Source: Actinomycetes bacterium (GTDB taxonomy: Bacteria; Actinomycetota; Acidimicrobiia; Acidimicrobiales; CADCSY01). From it: DNA of 16,051 nt. The notes under the pieces were generated by a model. That model did no database searches, had not been told where the DNA came from, and saw nothing but the letters and a program-made list of their open reading frames with translations. This document shows, piece after piece, positions 12,474 through 16,051 of this stretch. Location: NCBI GenBank assembly GCA_025464025.1, contig JAODBP010000114.1, positions 1-16,051 of the forward strand. Direction: 5' to 3'. Position 1 is the first letter of the stretch, and every line of letters starts with the position of its first letter. A program made the position numbers and the translations under genes.

Positions 12474-13607
12474 ATGACCCACATGACGCGAACACGGACC
12501 CTCTTCTCGTTGCTCGTCGTCGCGCTCCTGGCGACGATGGTCGCCCCCGCCGGGGCGGCCCGGTCGTCCGACCCCCGAGCCGCGCGTGACGCCGCTCGGG
12601 CCCGGAAGGCGAAGCTCGCAGCCCAGCTCAACACCCTGAGGGCCTCGGAGAAGGACCTGCTCGGGGCGGCCCGGACCCTGAACGACCAGGTGCTCTCGCA
12701 GGCGGCGAAGGTCGACGCGGCCCGCCAGGCGGTGAAGGCCGCCACGGCCGAGTTGACCGAGGCCGACCGGTCGCTCAAGGAGACCCGGGCGTCGATCGAC
12801 AAGCTCAGCCACCTCGTGGTCGAGCGGGCCGTGCAGACCTACATGTCGCCAGGCCGGGTCGACCCCAACGGCCTCGGCGACACCAAGGACCTGGCCGCCG
12901 CCGCCCGCAAGCAGGCGCTGCTCGACTCGGTCTCCAGCAACGACACCGACCTCATCGACGAGCTCCAGGCGGCCAAGGAGGACTACGCCGTCCAGCTGGC
13001 CGCGGCGAAGGCGGCCCAGGCCAAGGCCCAGGCACGCCGAGCCCAGACCGAGGCGGCGCTGGCGTCGCTCGAGCGGGCCCAGGCTCAGCACCGCCGCCTG
13101 GTCGCCGCCGTCACGGCGCACCAGAAGGAGGTGCTGTCCGAGATCGACGCCCAGGCCAAGTCGGAGAGCGAGCTGACGCGGATCATCAACTCCCGCTCGC
13201 GCTCGACGGCGGGCGGTGCGGGGACGACGGCCCGCAACGCCGGTGGCTGCATCTGGCCGGCCCGCGGTCGTGTCACCTCCGAGTACGGCCGGCGCTGGGG
13301 CCGCTTGCACGCGGGCATCGACATCGGCGCCCCGACGGGCACGGCCATCTGGGCGGCCAAGGCCGGCACCGTGATCTTCTCCGGCCAGCAGAGCGGCTAC
13401 GGCAACGTGATCATCATCGACCACGGCGGCGGCATGACCACGCTCTACGGCCACCAGAGCCGGCGCATCGCCCAGGACGGCCAGCACGTGTCGCAGGGCC
13501 AGCTCATAGGCAAGGTCGGCAGCACCGGCCACTCGACCGGCTCGCACCTGCACTTCGAGACCCGCTACGGCGGCACGCCGCGCAACCCGAGGGGTTGTCT
13601 CCCGTAG
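12474..13607 (+). CDS. Secreted M23 (LytM) peptidase with coiled coil, EnvC-like
   Basis: 377 residues. A signal peptide occupies about 1-28 (FSLLVVALLATMVAPAGA then AR). Residues about 33-245 form an Ala/Lys/Glu-rich coiled coil, and residues 258-377 a LytM domain starting CIWPARGRVTSEYG. Zinc ligands by motif are His279 and Asp283 (RLHAGIDIGAP) and His360 of HLHFE (with His358 as the catalytic partner), so the peptidase appears active rather than degenerate. The layout matches EnvC/NlpD/RipA-context proteins that cut or regulate cutting of peptidoglycan cross-links at division. In-frame ATGs at 12474 and 12483 both precede the signal peptide, and the first is used. The stop codon overlaps the proC -10-like hexamer. 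Confidence 0.93.
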   Translation: MTHMTRTRTLFSLLVVALLATMVAPAGAARSSDPRAARDAARARKAKLAAQLNTLRASEKDLLGAARTLNDQVLSQAAKVDAARQAVKAATAELTEADRSLKETRASIDKLSHLVVERAVQTYMSPGRVDPNGLGDTKDLAAAARKQALLDSVSSNDTDLIDELQAAKEDYAVQLAAAKAAQAKAQARRAQTEAALASLERAQAQHRRLVAAVTAHQKEVLSEIDAQAKSESELTRIINSRSRSTAGGAGTTARNAGGCIWPARGRVTSEYGRRWGRLHAGIDIGAPTGTAIWAAKAGTVIFSGQQSGYGNVIIIDHGGGMTTLYGHQSRRIAQDGQHVSQGQLIGKVGSTGHSTGSHLHFETRYGGTPRNPRGCLP

Positions 13608-13610
13608 CGT
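13605..13610 (+). promoter_or_regulatory. Putative -10 box (TAGCGT) of proC
   Basis: TAGCGT contains the M23 stop codon (13605-13607) and ends eight bases before ATG 13619. No Shine-Dalgarno is present, consistent with a leaderless proC transcript. Confidence 0.45.
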
Positions 13611-13618
13611 TCCGCTCC

Positions 13619-14392
13619 ATGGAGCTGGTGATCGTCGGCGGCGGGAAGATGGGTGAGGCGCTGCTCGGCGGGCTCGTGGCCGGGAACTGGGCCGACGTGG
13701 CCGACCTCGCCGTGGTCGAACCGGTCGCGGCCCGGCGCGACGAGCTGTCGGCCCGGTTCCCCGGCCTGACCGTCTCGGCCGACCCGGTGGCCGCAGCCGG
13801 TGCCGTGGTGGCCGTGAAGCCGGCCGACGTGCCGGCCGCGTGCCGCACCCTCGAGGTCGGGCGGCTGCTCTCGATCGCCGCTGGCGTCACCATCGCCACG
13901 CTCGAGGACGCCGCGCCCGGCATCCCGGTCGTGCGGGCCATGCCGAACACCCCGGCGCTCGTCGGCGCCGGCGCGGCGGCGATCGCCGGGGGCACCGAGG
14001 CGGGCGACGACGACCTGGCCTGGGCCGAGGGGATCCTCGGCGCCGTGGGCGAGGTGGTGCGGGTGCCCGAGAAGCTGCTCGACGCCGTCACCGGGCTGTC
14101 GGGCTCGGGCCCGGCCTACGTGTTCCTCGTGGCCGAGGCACTCATCGACGCCGGCGTCCTGGCCGGCCTGCCCCGCGACGTCAGCTCGAAGTTGGCGATC
14201 CAGACCTTGCTGGGCAGCGCCCGCCTGCTGGCCGAGACCGGCGACACGCCCGAGGTGCTGCGGGCCGCGGTCACCTCGCCCGGCGGCACGACGGCGGCCG
14301 GGCTGCGTGAGCTCGAGGCGCATGGGGTCCGGTCGGCGATCCTCGAAGCGGTCCAGGCTGCCGCGGCGCGGTCGAAGGAGCTGGGGGCGTAA
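13619..14392 (+). CDS. proC: Pyrroline-5-carboxylate reductase
   Basis: 257 residues. The N-terminal Rossmann motif is MELVIVGGGKMGEALLGGL (NAD(P)H binding). AVKPADV and RAMPNTPALVGAGAAAI follow in the middle. The C-terminal dimerisation and substrate domain carries LSGSGPAYVFLVAEALIDAG and the family signature VTSPGGTTAAGLRELEAHG. It reduces 1-pyrroline-5-carboxylate to proline in the cytoplasm. ATG 13619 places the Rossmann motif at the very start; the frame extends upstream through the end of the M23 gene, but no family homology is seen there. Next to a BldC-like gene, it repeats the Rv0500-Rv0500A arrangement known in mycobacteria. Confidence 0.96.
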   Translation: MELVIVGGGKMGEALLGGLVAGNWADVADLAVVEPVAARRDELSARFPGLTVSADPVAAAGAVVAVKPADVPAACRTLEVGRLLSIAAGVTIATLEDAAPGIPVVRAMPNTPALVGAGAAAIAGGTEAGDDDLAWAEGILGAVGEVVRVPEKLLDAVTGLSGSGPAYVFLVAEALIDAGVLAGLPRDVSSKLAIQTLLGSARLLAETGDTPEVLRAAVTSPGGTTAAGLRELEAHGVRSAILEAVQAAAARSKELGA

Positions 14393-14403
14393 GCCCCACA
14401 CGC

Positions 14404-14443
14404 CCCTCTTGCCCCACCAGCACCCTCTTGCCCCACCAGCACC
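14404..14443. repeat. Tandem 19-bp direct repeat in the BldC-like gene promoter
   Basis: CCCTCTTGCCCCACCAGCA occurs at 14404-14422 and again, perfectly, at 14423-14441, with the next two bases also repeating. The second copy supplies the proposed -35 box TTGCCC, so the duplication adds a second -35-like element 19 bp upstream. Confidence 0.9.
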
Positions 14444-14456
14444 AGGGCCCTACCGT
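14428..14456 (+). promoter_or_regulatory. Promoter of the BldC-like gene (TTGCCC, 17 bp, TACCGT)
   Basis: TTGCCC (14428-14433) and TACCGT (14451-14456) are separated by exactly 17 bases, the ideal housekeeping spacing. A start near 14463 would leave a short leader holding the Shine-Dalgarno GGAGGAGGGG (14467-14476), unlike the leaderless pattern of its neighbours. Confidence 0.55.
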
Positions 14457-14481
14457 TCGGGCCGAGCGGAGGAGGGGTGTC

Positions 14482-14670
14482 ATGGTCCAGCAGCGCGCCC
14501 GGTTCCTGACCGTCGCCGAGGTGGCGGACATCATGCGGGTCTCGACGATGACGGTGTACCGGCTGATCAAGGCCGGCGACCTGCGCGCCGTCCGCGTCGG
14601 CAAGTCCTACCGCCTGGCCGAGGACGACGTCGACCGCTACCTCGCCCAGGGCTTCACCGAAGCGGGCTGA
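14482..14670 (+). CDS. bldC: BldC-like MerR-type DNA-binding protein
   Basis: 62 residues, almost only a winged helix-turn-helix: RARFLTVAEVADIMRVSTMT, then VYRLIKAGDLRAVRVGKSYR, then LAEDDVDRYL. This is the size and sequence pattern of Streptomyces BldC and M. tuberculosis Rv0500A. BldC binds cooperatively head-to-tail on direct repeats and controls developmental timing in Streptomyces. The start ATG 14482 is chosen for the strong GGAGGAGGGG just upstream; an upstream in-frame ATG would add an unrelated extension. Its own promoter contains a perfect 19-bp tandem repeat, which is suggestive given the family's direct-repeat binding. The role in a non-Streptomyces host is unknown. Confidence 0.9.
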   Translation: MVQQRARFLTVAEVADIMRVSTMTVYRLIKAGDLRAVRVGKSYRLAEDDVDRYLAQGFTEAG

Positions 14671-14676
14671 CCCCGG

Positions 14677-14682
14677 TACGGT
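14677..14682 (+). promoter_or_regulatory. Putative -10 box (TACGGT) of the DUF62 gene
   Basis: TACGGT ends nine bases before ATG 14692. A loose -35-like TTCACC (14653-14658) lies 18 bases upstream, inside the end of the BldC-like gene. No Shine-Dalgarno is present. Confidence 0.45.
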
Positions 14683-14691
14683 CGGCCGGGC

Positions 14692-15549
14692 ATGGCCCGG
14701 CACGACACCATCTCGTTCCTCTCCGACTTCGGGCACGACGACGAGTTCGTCGGCGTGGTGAAGTCGGTGATCCGGGAGATCGCCCCCGACGCCGCGGTGA
14801 TCGACCTGACCCACAGCATCCCGCCGTTCGACGTGCGGTCCGGCTCGCTGGCCCTGGCCCGTGCCGTCCAGTACGTGGCCCGGGGGATCGTGCTCGCTGT
14901 CGTCGACCCCGGCGTCGGCACCGACCGCAAAGCGGTGGCCATCGAGGTGGCCGGGGGCGACGGGATCTTCGTCGGCCCCGACAACGGGCTGATGGCCTCG
15001 GCCATCGCCATGGCCGGCGGCGCCGACCGGGCCTTCGCCCTCACCAACCTCGTGTACCAGCTGCCGGCGCCCGGCCCGACCTTCGCCGGGCGCGACATCT
15101 TCGGCCCGGCCGCCGCCCACCTCGCCGCCGGCGTGCCGATCGAGGAGCTGGGCCCGGAGGTCGACACCCACACGCTCATGCCCGGCGTGCTGCCGATCAC
15201 CCGGCGCGAGGGCGACAAGCTGGTGGCCGAGGTCCTCTGGGTCGACCGCTACGGCAACGCCCAGCTCAACGTCGACCCCGACGAGATCGCCGACCTCGGC
15301 GAGGCCGTGCTCGTGCACTTCCACGGCACGGTCCGCAACGCCCGCAAGGCGTCGACGTACGGCACCATCGCCCGGGGTGGCCTCGGCCTGGTGACCGACT
15401 CGTACGGCCTGGTCTCGATCTGCCTCGAGCGGCAGTCGGCCGCCCAGGAGCTCAACATCGGCGCCGGCGACGAGATCCAACTCGAGAAGGGCGACGATCG
15501 CCCGATGGGAGCGACCTCGCCCGTGACGCTCAGGTTGGGGGGCCAGTGA
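14692..15549 (+). CDS. DUF62 S-adenosylmethionine hydrolase (hydroxide adenosyltransferase)
   Basis: 285 residues, PF01887-type. Motifs are ISFLSDFGHDDEFVGVVK (7-24), IDLTHSIPPFDV, VDPGVGTDRKA (71-81), GPDNGL (95-100), TFAGRDIFGPAAAHLA (130-145) and VDRYGNAQLN (184-193). Characterised relatives split S-adenosylmethionine into adenosine and methionine using an Asp-Arg-His set. Asp72 and Arg79 are present, but the expected His (TFHGRDIF) is Ala132 here. Activity or mechanism may therefore differ, although I rely on memory of the family for the alignment. It is related to fluorinase/chlorinase but lacks any halogenation context. Its TGA overlaps the GTG of a 29-residue membrane peptide. Confidence 0.92.
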   Translation: MARHDTISFLSDFGHDDEFVGVVKSVIREIAPDAAVIDLTHSIPPFDVRSGSLALARAVQYVARGIVLAVVDPGVGTDRKAVAIEVAGGDGIFVGPDNGLMASAIAMAGGADRAFALTNLVYQLPAPGPTFAGRDIFGPAAAHLAAGVPIEELGPEVDTHTLMPGVLPITRREGDKLVAEVLWVDRYGNAQLNVDPDEIADLGEAVLVHFHGTVRNARKASTYGTIARGGLGLVTDSYGLVSICLERQSAAQELNIGAGDEIQLEKGDDRPMGATSPVTLRLGGQ

Positions 15550-15635
15550 GGCCCGGCACCACGCTCGTGCTCGCCGTGCTGCTGGCCGCGCTGTTCATCG
15601 CCGGCACGATCCAGTTCTTCCTCCTCGCGAGGTAG
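15546..15635 (+). CDS. 29-residue single-span membrane microprotein
   Basis: GTG 15546 overlaps the DUF62 stop (GTGA). The product is MRPGTTLVLAVLLAALFIAG followed by TIQFFLLAR: a short basic N-terminus, one hydrophobic helix of about 20 residues and a terminal Arg. It resembles a minimal inner-membrane peptide rather than a cleaved signal peptide, as nothing follows the helix. The translational coupling and the clean hydrophobic pattern support expression. No family is recognised. Confidence 0.55.
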   Translation: MRPGTTLVLAVLLAALFIAGTIQFFLLAR

Positions 15636-15654
15636 ATCGGGCGCCGACCGTCCG

Positions 15655-15660
15655 TACGCT
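15655..15660 (+). promoter_or_regulatory. Putative -10 box (TACGCT) of the VOC gene
   Basis: TACGCT ends seven bases before GTG 15668, the same arrangement as at rsiG, with no Shine-Dalgarno. Confidence 0.45.
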
Positions 15661-15667
15661 CGTCGGC

Positions 15668-16051
15668 GTGACGGTCCAGCTCAACCACACGATCGTGCAC
15701 GCCGACGACCGGGAGCTGTCGGCGCGCTTCTTCGCCGAGGTGTTCGGCCGCCCGGAGCCGGTCTCCTACGGACCCTTCCTCGTCGTCGAGATGGACAACG
15801 GGGTGAGCCTCGACTTCGCCGCCGACGGCCGCGAGGTAACGCCGCAGCACTACGCCTTCCTCGTGGGCGAGGACGACTTCGACGCCATCTTCGGGCGCGT
15901 CGCCGAGCGGGGGTTGCCCCACTACCCCGGCCCGTCGCTGGCGCGGGAGGGCGAGATCAACCACAACGACGGCGGGCGCGGCGTCTACTGGGTCGGCCCC
16001 GAGGGCCACTTCTACGAGATCCTCACCGTGCCGTACGGCGGCTGGCCGGCG
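15668..16051 (+). CDS. VOC (glyoxalase/bleomycin-resistance fold) protein, 3' end cut by window edge
   Basis: 128 codons are visible and the frame is still open at the last base. The protein starts MTVQLNHTIVHADDRELSARFFAEVFG, the typical first beta-alpha-beta unit with a metal-ligand His (NHTIV). It continues with FLVVEMDNGVSLDF and HYAFLVGEDDFDAIFGRVAERGL, and ends with GGRGVYWVGPEGHFYEILT, where the Glu of YEILT is the usual second-repeat metal ligand. The paired repeats match the vicinal oxygen chelate superfamily (PF00903). The substrate is unknown: dioxygenase, lyase and resistance roles all occur in this family. GTG 15668 is chosen from the -10-like hexamer upstream and the family N-terminus. 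Confidence 0.88.
   Translation, partial: MTVQLNHTIVHADDRELSARFFAEVFGRPEPVSYGPFLVVEMDNGVSLDFAADGREVTPQHYAFLVGEDDFDAIFGRVAERGLPHYPGPSLAREGEINHNDGGRGVYWVGPEGHFYEILTVPYGGWPA

Noticed and set aside
14404..14443. Start of a CRISPR or other repeat array
   Set aside because: There are only two directly abutting copies with no spacers, and no cas genes.
14692..15549. Fluorinase or chlorinase
   Set aside because: The motifs follow the common DUF62 hydrolase pattern, there is no halometabolite cluster nearby, and the neighbours are core genes.

Overview
The window is about 16 kb of very GC-rich DNA. Codons end almost always in G or C, GTG starts are common, and genes are tightly packed on both strands. 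It carries a mycothiol glycosyltransferase (MshA), a BldC-type regulator and a protein I recognise as RsiG, the c-di-GMP-dependent anti-sigma factor. Together these point to an actinobacterium. The style fits Acidimicrobiia, but that rank is an inference. The order XRE regulator, mshA, YbjN-like gene, then proC and a BldC-like gene resembles, with gaps, the Mycobacterium tuberculosis Rv0474 / Rv0486-Rv0487 / Rv0500-Rv0500A region. This stretch is therefore mostly core chromosome rather than an island. I saw no insertion sequence, tRNA, rRNA, CRISPR array or phage gene.

Layout. Bases 1-2829 hold the 3' part of an APH-like phosphotransferase, a 339-base gap rich in inverted repeats, and a methyl-accepting chemotaxis protein (MCP). 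Bases 2826-3751 (minus) hold a coupled pair: a PAT-like GNAT acetyltransferase and an F420-type nitroreductase-family protein. They run divergently from an S4 RNA-binding protein that starts only 6 bases away. Bases 4132-5711 (minus) form an operon: histidine phosphatase, YgjP-type metallohydrolase, DUF427 protein and a 58-residue membrane protein. Bases 5813-7666 (plus) form an operon: MaoC hydratase, MoaD/ThiS-like protein and a degenerate CdsA-like membrane protein. Bases 7673-8739 (minus) hold a PuuD-like membrane protein whose stop overlaps the start of a cupredoxin lipoprotein. Bases 8851-12269 (plus) hold superoxide dismutase, RsiG, an XRE regulator with an upstream mini-ORF, mshA and a YbjN-like gene. 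Bases 12474-16051 (plus) hold an M23 peptidase, proC, the BldC-like gene, a DUF62 S-adenosylmethionine hydrolase with a 29-residue membrane microprotein, and a VOC protein cut by the window end.

Themes. Redox and thiol defence (SOD, MshA, cupredoxin) sits beside signalling and developmental control (RsiG, BldC-like, XRE, MCP). At least seven genes have a TA(C/G)(C/G)NT hexamer ending 6-9 bases before the start codon and no Shine-Dalgarno, which suggests leaderless transcription. A few others (MCP, SOD, BldC-like, PuuD-like) have clear ribosome binding sites.

Most worth a second look: the RsiG homologue, with one perfect c-di-GMP motif and one carrying Gln to His; a possible switching RNA leader on the MCP; the PuuD-like/cupredoxin coupling; a mini-ORF plus 13-bp stem over the XRE start codon; and a duplicated -35 region at the BldC-like promoter.
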